Positions 45,353-57,549 of a stretch of DNA of 64,000 nt are shown here, one piece after another; position 1 is the first letter of the stretch; every line of letters starts with the position of its first letter. A model generated the notes under the pieces. The model saw only the letters and a program-made list of their open reading frames with translations, had not been told where the DNA came from and did no database searches. Made by a program: the position numbers and the translations under genes. Source of the DNA: Trichostrongylus colubriformis (lineage: Eukaryota > Nematoda > Chromadorea > Rhabditida > Trichostrongylidae); assembly GCA_963978905.1 (NCBI GenBank), contig OZ022259.1, positions 53,586,727 to 53,650,726 of the forward strand, in the 5' to 3' direction.

Positions 45353-48300
45353 ATGGATCGAGCTCCGTCAGAAGCGAAAGAAGTGAAGGTACGTCCGTGT
45401 TTCCTGTGCCTTTTTTTTACCTGCTCTTATTAGTGGGGCCGACGCTGGGACTATCTGTGGCGCGTTTTTCTTAAATATGTTGTCGCCCTTAGTCCTTCAT
45501 TGAAGTTTAAGTTTTGGCTTCACAAAGCATTGTAGTAGCTAGGAACAATACATTTTTTCCTAGACACGTAAAGGTGCTTTTTCCCCTTGTGTGATTGATG
45601 AGTATGAAATTCTACTTCCAACCTACCAAAACGCAGGCTTAAATCAGACGGTAAATGATGAGACGGTAAATGTGCTGTGGTAATTACCATAGAAAGAAAT
45701 GTGCTTTGTGGAAATTGTTCTTATGTTGACTTATATGAGCTTGGCCACATTTTTCGGACGTCTGGGTAAAGCCTGTCGAGTGCCAAATATGTACACATAT
45801 ATTGTTGATTTGCTATAGGTATATAACTTTATTTGCAGACTGAAGAAGAAGAAATTGGGAGCTCATCGAGTGGCTCGGGTACTCCTACAAAAACCAACAA
45901 CAAGAAGGAACGTACTCGACGATGTCCCTTTTGTACGCGATGGATGGATTACAACGTTTTAATCGATCATATGCACGGTTGCCTCAACAAGTCGAATAGT
46001 TCGGATATCTCTGTGAGATACTTTTTGCTGGGAAAAGGTCCTCGACAGTGTCCTTTTTGCGCACGCTGGATAGACTGCAAAGACTTGGTTCATCATGTTC
46101 AAATGTGTCCACGCAAACAGGTGAGTGTTGAAATAAAAGATGTGCTCGGAGTCTCTATGCATACATTATTTCTCTGGGCTGGAGGGGTTCTTGATGAGGA
46201 CTATTGGATGCAAGCAGGCACATCACATGTCGTTGGGTCCTAATGCGAAAGCGCCTGAAATGAGGTGTACTGCATACATTATTTCTCTGGGCTGGAGGGG
46301 TTCTTGTTGAGGACTATTGGATGCAAGCAGGCACATCACATGTCGTTGGGTCCTAATGCGAAGGCGCCTGAAATAAGGTGTACTGGGGATCGCTCTAGGA
46401 TCCAACTACATACGGAGGCCCTAGTTCTCACGCGTTGTTTCGCGCTGTACGCCATAAACAAAATCCTGTCTTAACGATACCACAAGTCCACCTATACCTG
46501 TCTCACTGTAGTTCAGTGCTTGGGTTGGAAAACATCCAAAGGGAACCAATAAAAATACTGGTAAAGATGGAGCACTCACACTGAAGGATAGAATGATGCA
46601 AAATTGGTTGGAGAAGTCTTCGTCGCTGATATAATGACCACGATCAATGAGTATCCCAAGCTTCGCATCTTCCACTCACACTACGACCTCTCTGTAAGTT
46701 AAAATCTTCTTCTTCGACAAGACTTAATGAGTATATATTTTTTCCGTAAGCTCAATGCTTTCTAGGCTGTCTTCTTCTTACCATAAATTGGGTTCACCCT
46801 ATTGAGGTGAAATTGCCGATAGTCTACTAATCAGCCGTAATGGGGCTAGTCGTAAGCGAACATTAACCGAGGAAGTTGGTGGTATAATGGCCGAAATTAG
46901 CATTTCACTCATTGGGTATCACAAATTTTGATTTAACACGCTTGCCCATGTCCGCTACGGTGATGCCTCCAGCCACAGGAAATGTACTGTACGTGTAGTA
47001 TCAGGCTGCATCTGCATCAGTTGCATAAAATTATTTGTATAGTTTTCATTGTGATTGTGCCATTTAAATATTAGTTGTAGGCTGTTGAAGAAAGTCAGAG
47101 CTCTTCGGAAGCTTGGCTAAAAGCTTGTGCGCGAAGGGAGCGTATGCGCCAATGTGCTTTCTGCCATCGTTGGATGGATTTGAACATTCTGTGTTGGCAT
47201 ATGCGAAGATATCACGGCGCGAAAATCGCATTCGCAGTGAAGGATAAAAATACCAAAGTGACGAAAAAGAAATGTGAAGAGGAAGTTGTCAAAGTACTCA
47301 AACAGAAGAATCTCCTTGGCGAGACAGAGAGGGCATGTTACACCTTGTTATGTACTGTATGCGGCCGTAGACGCCTAGATCAAGAGGAGCTTGTAACCCA
47401 TGGCCGCAAGGACCATGGTGATTCACAATGTTTGGTGCACAAGCGCGTATTCCGCACTGCCATGGAATGTGAGGTGAGCTGATAATCACAGTTTGTATCG
47501 TATGTAAGTAATTTATCATCTATTTGGAACTTTATTACAACCAAGGTTGGTGAAAGAAGATTTCACGTTCAATTATAAAATTGATTTCAAGGGAAAAGTA
47601 GACATATCTCAGTCCTTCCAATTTCTTGTAACAAACCTTGATCTTCTTCACGTATTTGTTTGTAAACATTGTATATACAGTTATGGAAAAATCAAATTGC
47701 AAACACGCATCGTACGGCTTGGGTAGAGGGTGGGCGATGTCGAGACGGTCCTAATGTTGTCGTATTCTACCGGTGCAGCAGGTTTGACAACGTTCTTCAT
47801 TGTTTCTGTATTCATTTTCAATTCTCACATTTTTTCTGCTACTTGATTGCCTTGGGTTTGAATTCCTTGAATTTTCATGTAGCAAACATCTCAGTGGTAA
47901 GGTAAAGAAGTTCTCAGGGTTTCCGATGAAGACCGTCATGGTGAAGTTGATTCAAGAGATGAGGAACCTCCTCTTACCAGTTGCACTTCATTCCTTAAGG
48001 TGGACGTTTTTACTCTTCCTTTGTTGGATCACTAGTTTGATGGTTAAAAATATGTTTAGGAGTTTATAAACGATGACGGTACAATTATTGTGAGATACTG
48101 CACGCGACACATCAGTCATGGCCTGAAGATAACTGATATGCCTTTATCATACTCAGATAAGGAGATCATTGCGGATTTCATTAGACGAGGATTTGAGCCA
48201 AGTCTTATTCAACAAGTACTTAAAAAGCAGTATAGCTCAGCCATGAGACTCCACTGGGTTACGGAACGTGATATCGAAGATGTATCAGCCAGTATTCGTT

Positions 48301-49031
48301 GTCAGGATAGCCTCGAATATATGGACGATTCCTTGCAAGGAACGAGGTATGCATTGTTTCATGCTAAAAACGCTGTAATCACTGTTTCGTAGCTTTAGAA
48401 AATGTGGAATCGCACTGTTATATGTACCATATTTTCCTTTTCGTAATTATCGGGTTTTCTTCTTGTTTTCGCTGTTTTTTCGTAATAACCGTCGCTGGAT
48501 GATTTGGTATTGTCTGAATGAGGAAGCTGTTTTTTCAAACATTTTTTGAGATGCAAAATTGGGAGTTATGGGCCGCATCTTATCCACGTTTGTCTGTGAA
48601 AGGTTCTTGATTCAGTTCTCTAGCTTTGTGACCAATTTTTGTTTCTATCATTGTATTTCTTCGTTTTAGCACTTCGGTTGAAGATTCTAAGCCACAATTC
48701 GGTTGTTATAATGGTGCATCGGTGTCTGCTGCTGTGTTGCTGGAGGAAACAGGTGGATACAACGAGGAGAATACAAATAACGATGACAGCGATGATGCAA
48801 GTCGATATCGCTCGACAGAATCTCCTGTTCAAGGCGAATCCATGCTGGAATGTGCGTCTTGTGTAAAATTGAGCGAAAGGGTATGTTGATATGTGTGTTA
48901 ATACCTTATTTTGGCGTAATACTTGAGGCTCTACGAACCAGTTTTAGATGGCTGAACTCGAAGCCATTGTGAGAAGGCTCAGCGAGAGACTGACAGAGTT
49001 ACAAGATTCCAAGGGCGCACTAACTTATTAG
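45353..49031 (+). CDS. ZM5: three-finger zinc protein with MULE/FLYWCH-like domain and CxxC coiled coil
   Basis: Eight exons: 45353-45388, 45839-46120, 47081-47473, 47681-47781, 47918-47999, 48060-48346, 48670-48880, 48948-49031; 491 residues, all phases closing. Exon 1 codes MDRAPSEAKEVK. Exon 2 has two fingers of C2HC type (CPFCTRWMDYN...HMHGC and CPFCARWIDCK...HVQMC); exon 3 has a related CAFCHRWMDLN...HMRRYH and a last finger (CTVCGRR...HGRKDH). The repeated C..C.RWMD pattern suggests one finger type copied several times. The split domain reads LWKNQIANTH...FYRCSR, SCTSFLK and VRYCTRHISH, with MPLSYSDKEIIADFI and LHWVTERDI. Its core exon is 287 nt, as in ZM1. The linker is Asn/Asp-rich and ends ECASCVKLSER; the end is MAELEAIVRRLSERL. 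An AATAAA lies at 49277. A 113-bp tandem duplication sits in intron 2. Confidence 0.83.
46158..46383. repeat. 113-bp tandem duplication in ZM5 intron 2
   Basis: Two units, 46158-46270 and 46271-46383, both start TGCATACATTATTTCTCTGG and differ at only a few positions. It lies 37 nt after the exon 2 end. A young duplication with no coding effect. Confidence 0.8.
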
Positions 49032-49689
49032 ATGGAAGCATGCAAGTACAGCTTTTATAGAATACAACATATATAACATATTTGCTTCTGGCAGTCACTC
49101 TAATGTAACCTAGACTCGGTTTTTCAGTATTTTTGGAATGATTTAACCAATCTAGAGTTTTGATCATCCGTACTTTGTTATTTTCTGATATGGACGGGTT
49201 CTTCACATTTTGTCTCAATTTTCCGTTTGCTGTAACAGCGGCAGTTGTTCAATGTTTGTCTAGAGATCAATGAGTAAATAAATCGAAACGTAAAATAATA
49301 GATAAGTGCATATACGTCGTAGGTTGTTTGAAAGTGAACTAGATTAAGGTCGTTAAGCTTGAGTAACAAGTATCACGATTTTCTGAAGTGATAATTGCAA
49401 AGGGTGCAAACCGGGTTCTGTATGGAAAATCCTTTTGGCGCATTTGTAAGAGTGGCTCAACGACGGTTACGTTTCGGCTCTTGTAGCACATTGTTCTCTA
49501 TCCGTTGCCTTAGCGCACGGCGAACAAGCGGCGTTGGTCGTCGCAGGTCGTCAAGGGTTGTACGAATACTCTTCCTTGATCCGGCCCAGCTCGTGAAGAC
49601 AGGTACACCTCTAATTCTTATAAATTTTGAAAAAAGATGGGAGCTTCCAAGATTGCCGAGTAGTCTTTCGGGATTTGCTGAAGTTCGGA

Positions 49690-49818
49690 TTCAAAAATTG
49701 GCAATTTGCCAAGGGCTGGAACCTGTCCAAAATTTCAAAAATTGGCGATTTGCCAAGGTCTGGAACCAGTCCAAAATCTCAAAAGTTGGCAACTCGCCAA
49801 AGCTTGGATCCCAGCCAA
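49690..49818. repeat. Tandem repeat, about 48-bp unit, near three copies
   Basis: The unit TTGGCAATTTGCCAAGGGCTGGAACC, followed by TGTCCAAAATTTCAAAAA, recurs at about 49697, 49742 and 49787 with base changes. TTGGCAA/TTGCCAA inside each unit is itself a small palindrome. It forms open frames on both strands that are not credible genes. Confidence 0.7.
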
Positions 49819-49859
49819 AACAGGAAAATTCGTCCAAAAGGAAGAAAAATTCGGGAGGT

Positions 49860-50075
49860 ATGGAGTAACTCGCCCTCGGGCGCGGTAACTCGTCCGCGAA
49901 TAGGGCGACTCGTCCTCGAGTAGCAGAAATTTTGTAAGTATGGGGTAACTCGTCCGCGAACAGGGTAGCTCGTCCGCGAACGGGACAATTCGTCCGCCAA
50001 CAGATGGAATTTTGCAAAATATGGGGTAACTCGTACGCGGGCAGGGTAGCTCGTCCGGTTCGGTGAACTCATCCA
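49860..50075. repeat. Degenerate tandem repeat of about 20 bp (GTAACTCGTCCGCGAA)
   Basis: The motif GGTAACTCGTCCGCGAACAG and variants (GGTAGCTCGTCCG, GCGACTCGTCCTCGAG) repeat about ten times, with GAAATTTTGTAAGTATGGGG-type spacers. It directly follows the 48-bp repeat, so two different arrays abut. Confidence 0.65.
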
Positions 50076-53000
50076 CTCTCCGCTAGTGTTATAACGCATC
50101 TCAGAACTATATCAGTGTGTAGACGAGTGGCTCTAAGCGATGTAGGGCTGTTCGTGAACCCGGGATTCTGGTTCGTTCCCGAGTGAGACGTAGTTTTTTG
50201 CTTTGAATTCTCGCTTAGTTTCAAATAGAGCAATCAGGCTCTAGGCTTAACGTCGAAGCCATCCGAAATTACGCCGCCAGCCTCCGCTCCCGATGTCTGC
50301 TTGGACCTCCACGTTTCCTCACGACCTGTTGATGTTCTCCGTGAAGGAGAAGAAGCTGTTCGACGCGAGCAACAGCTCACACGCGGTTGTCCACTTGCTT
50401 ACCAATCGCGATCGACACTACCGCATCATAGTCAGCACAATCACAAAGACCTTTCCTACTGGGCCCACTGTCTGCTGAACCGTATCTCATGCAAGTTCAG
50501 TTTGGCACAAAATTCCTTCAGAGGAGAGCGCGGACTGATATGTGAACGAGGTGATTGACTATTTAGACGAAACTTCCTCGGGACCACGTTCAGATGTTTT
50601 AGACTATTCAACAACATGGTACGCGGTTGCGTAGAGGCCAGATTGTTCTAGGTGATTAGAACATTCTGACACAGAAATATGTGGATTTGGAAACAAGTTC
50701 AAAAATGCTGAGTGGGAATCGAGATTCCACTCTCATTCAAAAGATATTATCTGCTCAATTTTTTTTATTATAAAAAGTGCTATTTACAGAAAGTAGCTTC
50801 GTAAACTAACAATAGTCATATAACATTCTGGATCGATGTTTAGCGATGAGGAGCTGACAACAACAGCGGCGAGGAATATGATGAACATCTGAGCCGGCTG
50901 ATCGATCCGTTATTGGCTCTCCCTGCAACGATTGATGGGGTGGACGGAGTGTTCGAGAGTTAAGGGGGTACTGATACGGTACAAGGGTGACTTTTGGGCG
51001 ATTGTGAGCAAGCAGTACGGCCTCATTAATATGGATATCTACAAGGGTCAAAATTCTTCTCGAAGATTCTTCGAGAAAGTGCATGTGTAGCTCTCAAAAA
51101 AACGAGGTATGGTGAAAAATAGCCCACTCCTTCACTACCAACAAAAATGTACAAAAGGCTTATCAAGCATTATTCGGGATTCAATCCTGTGGACCACGCG
51201 TAATACAATGTGGCGCCGCTACCCACTAAGCTATATTCGCTCGTTTGTATTATATTATCTGCAGATCATGTACCACCCAATCTAAACGGGTGGGGATATG
51301 TAAACTTCTGAAGAGCCCCAAGATCACAGTGTAAACTGCCGTGAGTAGAGAATCTAGGAAAGCACAGTATACACAGTTATCGTAAAGCATCAATAACAAG
51401 AAAACTGTACAACGATATGGCACAAAGTGAAGAAATGCAGGAACGGAATTGGTAATAATGATTGATTACGATAGGGAAGGACATTGGAGATATGTACATA
51501 AAGAGACGCAGAAAACCACAAGTAGTCATCAAATACGGTACTCCAACATGAACAAAAGCAGGTGATTTTTTACCTCTCGAAAATTTGCCTCTCAAAGGTA
51601 CAGTATTAATGGAAGGATCAAAGGAGGATAAAACTCGTAGGATGACGCTGACTAAGTGCCCAGAACACACAATACAGAGCATCAGCAAGATATAAACACA
51701 TTCCAATGGCTCGACAAAGCACCAAAAAGCACTGCAATGACTCAATACTGCTGTCCCATTGAACCTATTCCGCAGTGGAACAATCGCTTTCGCATAATTG
51801 AGTAATTGGCGGGAACAAGGGCATTCCGAAACTGACTCCTTTGTTACTTATTTACTCTCTATAATGAACAGATGAATCAATCTCAAATGATCCTACCACT
51901 GGCTACGGCCTTCATTCGATGGATAACAAACGCAATTGCAAAATGACAAAATTAGGGGTAGACGTAGACTTCTCGTTGACGCAGCTCCGTTTGGTACCGT
52001 CGCCAAATCATCAAAATGAAAGCTAATTGAAAACACACGAAACGCGATAGCACTGAAGGAACTTAGATGATTAATAGCAACGAAAATAAATATTAAGTAA
52101 CTAAGGAGAAGAAAAATCAAGAGAGACTAAGAATGCGGCAAAAAATAAGCTGACATGCCAGAGCTCGCATGAAATCTTAGCAGCCTCATTACATGCTGTT
52201 TTTGAAATCTGAACGCTAACACCACAAACTAAAGCAAAATAACGAGGCTCATGCGATTAGCACCAAGCTGAAACATCTAAAGCAATCCCCAAGCTGACAA
52301 AGCCATGGAAACTAGACTTAAAATTGTGAATGATAACCGGAATCTCCGCCCGGATTTCGAACCCTCTGGGTAGAAATGAAAAGAAGTTAATTGCAACAAA
52401 AATACCGTGATAGAAATCATGGTCAGGTTGAGTTGTTAAGTTATCAGGGATATCTCGATCCTGTCTTCTCCTAATGATTTATCTGCCTTCGGCTGGTTAT
52501 TATTTTATTAGATTGTTTTTTCCTTTTTTCATATTTTGTATTGTTCGTGAATTACTGTCCAACAATCCCATTCCTTTTTCTTTTTTGTACTCCGAAGCAT
52601 GGTCATGTGTAGTCCTAACGCGAACTCTGGTTTACTTTTCCAATGAATAAATTTATATGTAAGATGCAGAAATGAAACGAATAATAGCGAAAATCCCACC
52701 CATCCCGGTTATACCACTGATTCCACAAATTCCACCAATTTCATATGTATAAATACTTTGGTGAGAAACACAACCAATCGCATACCATTACTTTATTGTT
52801 ATTATTACTATTACTTGAAGGTGAGCGCACGAAGAATGATTTCCTGCGAAAATCATGTTTTGGGAGTTCTGAACAAACCCATTCATTCTACACATTCGTC
52901 TGGACTATGCTATCTTCCTGGGAAGCACGAAGAACTGAGGAGGTTGGACAGCCGGTGTATAACTGACAAGCGCTTACACCCAGCTTCCTGATCTCTGTCA

Positions 53001-53192
53001 TCACCATGAATAGCCACCAGTTTATTCCTTAGTTGTAATTGAAAAAGGGAGACATACGCATCACTACATTAGAATGTAGGAAAAGATTGTTAATCAAGTA
53101 AAGGGCTTTTGAGAGACAGGAAAACACAAAAATAGCTTGATATTTTTGATTTTTGATAACTGCTGTTTATCGCCGCAGCTCGCGATGCGAAA

Positions 53193-53316
53193 GTTACTAC
53201 AAGGATGCTGAGTTATGGGCAAAAGCTTCGGTGCCTTTCCGGTAAGGATGAAGTGCGGGTTCGAGTCCCGTCCGGCACCGAAGCTTTTGCCCATAACTCA
53301 GCATCCTTGTAGTAAC
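53193..53316. repeat. Perfect 43-bp inverted repeat around a tRNA 3' half
   Basis: Arms 53193-53235 and 53274-53316 (GTTACTACAAGGATGCTGAG onward) pair without mismatch around 38 nt. The loop holds GCGGGTTCGAGTCCCGT, a canonical T-arm with a 5-bp stem and B-box loop, and the arm ends GGTGCC/GGCACC would serve as an acceptor stem. The D and anticodon arms are missing, so this is not a working tRNA. It may be a tRNA-derived hairpin or a rearranged tRNA pseudogene. Confidence 0.7.
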
Positions 53317-55455
53317 AAAAATAGCCTCTTTCAGCTAATCTCAGATCATTGGGTAAATTACATCCATACCGTAACCTAGCGCCAACCACTTAAACTGAAT
53401 CAAAAATACCGAGTTCGAATGCGTTTCTGCAATTTTTTGACCGGCATCGCATGTGAAGGTGAGAGTTCCGTGAGCAAAATTATTTTCGAAGGCGCAATTA
53501 GAGGTAATATCCTTGATTGCTGCTGGATATGCTATGCAGTACAGCAATGAGGAAAAACTATAGTCAACGTTTACAACTCGAGAATGGCGCTCTTATCCTT
53601 AGCCTAGACTAATTCGGAGGAAGTGATTTTCGTTGTGCCTTATCACTAACGTGTTGGTCAGAGGCACGCGAATCTGAGATATGTGGCAGTCATGCACAGC
53701 ACGTGACCCGCTTATGAGAGGAGTTAAGCTATGATTATAGTATCCCAGTTTTCTCTCCCGGGACAACACATTATCTGCCGTACTATCTCTACAAACGTAC
53801 GATTAATAAATGAAGCAAAGATTGAAACATTCTCGCCGTATCAAGAGCCGGTATTCAATGATATCGACCTGAATTGATGGATTTAGGGCTCTGAACATAT
53901 TTTACGCGCTCGAGTAGATTTTTCAAATAGACCTATGCCAGTTCGGGAAGTTCGCTGCTTTCATCTGAGGATTCTATTAAACACGTGAGCAATCTCAGAG
54001 ATACTTAAAATTTGAGCCCCTAGAGGTAAATACCGAAGAACATGAAAAAGAAAGAAATGAAGTCTTCCCACCTGTTGGCGAACTTGTATGCTGAGCCGTG
54101 GACTGTGAAACATGACTGGCGCAATCTTGAAAGGCGCTGAAAATGGCGCTCGCGCTGAAATCCAATGTCATATTCGCGTTTAGCATTTTGTGTAGCTTCT
54201 AGATGAGAATTTTGAACAAAATTGGCGAAGAACGGTTGTTGCATCAACATGGTGAAGTTGAACCAGATTGGCGCAAACGCCAAAAACGGATGTCATATTC
54301 GTGATCAGCACCCCCAATAACCCTCCTGGGCAAAGTTTCAGCGGAAATTATTTTTTTGACTAACTCGCGGTATCTGGGGTAGTGATAGTTGTATAGTGCC
54401 GATTCTTCCCTGCCTAGTAGAATTAGCTATGAACATGGTAAACCGAAAAGTGCTGAGCACCGAAGGAACCTACCCGACTGCAGACTGTTATCATTAGACT
54501 GCTCTTCGTTTCGAAGCATATTCTTTTGGGATGATCCTTCACACGTTCCGACAGTGATGGAAGGGCTCGCTTGTGGTGATGTCGTCGCTGGTGTGGTCTC
54601 GGACTCTCTTGTGGTGTCTTCTAGAAGTGAAAAAAGAGAACTTGCGAATTCAGTTTGAAGCGCATGAGACTAAAAATCAACAGAGTCCGAAAAAGCGTCA
54701 TACCAGTGGAGCAGCCAACTGAATTCAGACTGGCGTCCAGTACGGTGTCCACATTATCATGAATCACTGACACCATGCTCTTGACCCTGAAACGATCAGT
54801 GGTTGGATTGAAACTAAGGGGAGGTGACGCAAGGAAACGACGCAATGAATGACGATGAGAGACAACTATTTCAGAGGAACTTGTTACCTAAAGACAGCTT
54901 CACACAGCTGCCTTCCTTTCGAAGTAGCAGTCACTGGAGGTAACCGGCTTAGCCGAAGCTAATGAGTGGACGAGAGCCAACCGTCACTGTTCCATTGTCC
55001 TCGGAGAGGAGGGGGCTACCAGTCAGGAGTTCGGAACGTTTGACACAAATCCACCCCCAACTCAGCTCACTGGCACTCGCGCATAGCTTCCATACTTCAG
55101 TGTAACAAAAAAATAGTCTATAGTAAAGATGGAAGGGACACGCATAACCTACTTCTGCCTCTGACAAGAACAACAATGGAAGTGGTGTTAAAATCCACAT
55201 CATCTTCGTCAACTCGTGCCGATTAACGTCATAACCTACAGCAACATAAATTTTCAAAGAACCTCAATTTACGAATGGAAGGAATCTATAATGACAGGTA
55301 AGGTAATTGTAAAAACTAGCTGAGGAGTGTGATATGTCGCGAAACACGCAGGTAATACTCCACTGATAAATTGGCATCTTGCCAATAGTTTTGGGATACC
55401 GTAGTCGTTTATGATACGCAGTCGGCTGGCGAGCCGGAAGTGAAGCGTTCAATTA

Positions 55456-55574
55456 GGCCGTCGTCAACTTTGCGATTCTGCGCACTACCGCGCGCGATAC
55501 TACCACCTTGAGATTGTGCAATGCCGCAACTTCACGTGCGAAAATGCGATGCCGCAAAGTCTGACGGTGTGACC
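55456..55574. mobile_element. Palindromic MITE, TTA target-site duplication
   Basis: GGCCGTCGTCAACTTTGCGA to GCCGCAAAGTCTGACGGTGTGACC, with TTA at 55453-55455 and 55575-55577. Same subfamily as 40565-40696, in the opposite orientation. Confidence 0.65.
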
Positions 55575-56079
55575 TTAACTTTTGGCGTAATTGTTTTGTG
55601 TTTTTTTTTTACAATTTTGGTTGTTTGTGAAATACTTGTTCTTGCGTTGCCATTTCTCGTGCTTCTTGCCTTATCGTTTCGTTTTTTTCTTCGCTGTGTC
55701 TCTATTCAACACCCCATGCTTTTTTTAATAGTAGTCGACCTGATTCTTTCTAGTGTTGTCTTTGAAAGATATCAGCTTGCTTTATGTTCAGCCAACACTG
55801 TTATCAATTGTGTATTGCATCGATGCCTTGAGTGTATTTTTGTCGTTTTATGAACGATGAAGCAGTAGCGTTGATGTATCTAAACAAATCTTGGCGTCAT
55901 AATGTAGGTCCGCAGCGAAAATGATTTGGTACAAGCGGACATGTGAAGAAACTCTCCTTCTGTTAAAACGAACAATGATAGCTTCATAAGAAAACCCGTT
56001 GGCATCACTACAGTGCATTCAGCAGGTGAAGTTCATATTGATTTGGACTCTGTCATTTTTCTCTTCAAAATGGGTATTG

Positions 56080-56315
56080 GGGCCAAATAAAGTCGGGGGG
56101 GGGGTGGGGGAGACGCAAATTTGCGTCGACGTCGAAGCCCCTTTCCCTCCCTATGCTTAGGCTAAAACTGATATCCCCTCCTCCCACATGAAACAGCATC
56201 TGTCAAAACATAGGTCTCATTTGCTTCAAGCCTAGAAGGGAAAGAAGTCATGACGTCGGTGAAAATTATGCGTCTCTCCCCCCCCCCCCCTCCCCCCTCC
56301 GACTTTATTTGACCC
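56080..56315. mobile_element. hAT-like MITE, perfect 8-bp TSD GGGTATTG
   Basis: GGGCCAAATAAAGTCGGGGG to GACTTTATTTGACCC, with GGGTATTG at 56072-56079 and 56316-56323. It is the third copy of the 3186-3418 element and settles that family's target-site length at eight. A 13-C run lies at 56278-56290. Confidence 0.78.
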
Positions 56316-56923
56316 GGGTATTGCTAGAGCGATTGAATCGCGAAGACATCATATTATTACTACCTCATTGCTATGCTGTTTGGCCTGCTTTCTTAGCAGA
56401 TGGATAGTGATAATGTTAGCGGACAAATGCGTGAAAGGCCGAGTAGGTACAATTTTTAAGTCAGGTGGGGTGGTGTGCGGTTTTGACCGCTGTATGCTAT
56501 TACTACTATTCGCCCTATTCCTTATAGGGTTACTCCTTTATGCTAATGTTAGTTGCTTTTGTTGTTTTGCACGGTACCATACTTTTCAGAATAACCACTA
56601 GCTCTCACTCACTCTTGGCAATTATTAGAAGCGATTTCGCTTCTATAATTGGTAGTCAGACGTGCAGGTCTCAAAAGTAGGAGTTTTCCTCAACGGAATC
56701 TCGTCTGAGCCATGCTTAATATCTGTACTAAATCGGAATTCGTCCTGCCAGTGCCTATGAATCGCGCTCAATCCTTCTGATGCGTTTCCAACGACGCTCC
56801 CTCTAGAGTAAGGGAAACCAGCAGCAAAAGTTCGGACGACGCAATCGTGAACCATCTGCACGTATAGTTGTTATATTTGCAACTCGCATTCTCATTCCGA
56901 TTATGTCATGAGCCACTTTCGAA

Positions 56924-57507
56924 GGTGCTATGGCAATGAGGGGGGGGGGCATCCCACTATGGACATTACTTTACCTAAGTCCAGAAGGGGTTAATATAGG
57001 CATTGAAGGCACACAGGCACAATCAGAATGTCGGTTGCCTTCATGGGGGAGTAAATCCTTAGGTAACCATTCAAATTGCTCCACCCCCTCCGACCACACC
57101 CATTTGAGCTTCCCTATTGGCCAGTTGAGCAAAATGAGTAGACTCGGAGTGGATTCGACTAGGTGTAGCGCCATGATGGTTCACCGAGGCGGTGCAAGAG
57201 GGTGCATCCTGGTTAATGAACCAAGGAAGTACTGCCCCATGAAGGCAAGTCGACTTAATTTCACAATTGTGATGTGACAAACCTGAAATATGAATGTTTT
57301 TGGGTCTGTTGTATAGAGGATGGGGGGACAAACCATTGCGATCGGCGTCCGGCGCTTTTTTCCCCTGAGCTGTCAAGGAGGGAAAGAAATCCCTCTCTTG
57401 TTCACTAAGGGTCAGGTGAACATCTACGCTTGAGTGTGCAGATTGACACACCAGTGATGTTTAGGTGGCAAACATCGGATTAGTTGCCCTTTCATTGCGA
57501 TAGCACC
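56924..57507. mobile_element. 584-bp TIR element (GGTGCTATGGCAATGA)
   Basis: GGTGCTATGGCAATGAGGGG at the left matches the complement of TTCATTGCGATAGCACC at the right. Its left part is clearly related to 31535-31748. Open frames inside run both ways and are not credible genes. No target duplication is clear. Confidence 0.6.
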
Positions 57508-57549
57508 AGATTTTTTTGGGTGTGGTGTGATTAGGAGAATGACGATAAT

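Noticed and set aside
53193..53316. A functional tRNA gene at the T-arm
   Set aside because: Only the T-arm and a possible acceptor stem exist; the space for D and anticodon arms is too short.
51377..56601. Hydrophobic open frames (minus 51377-51745, plus 55521-55853, plus 56368-56601) as chemoreceptor genes
   Set aside because: Each is short and isolated, family motifs are missing, and the exons could not be joined. AT-rich DNA gives Leu/Phe/Val-rich frames by chance.
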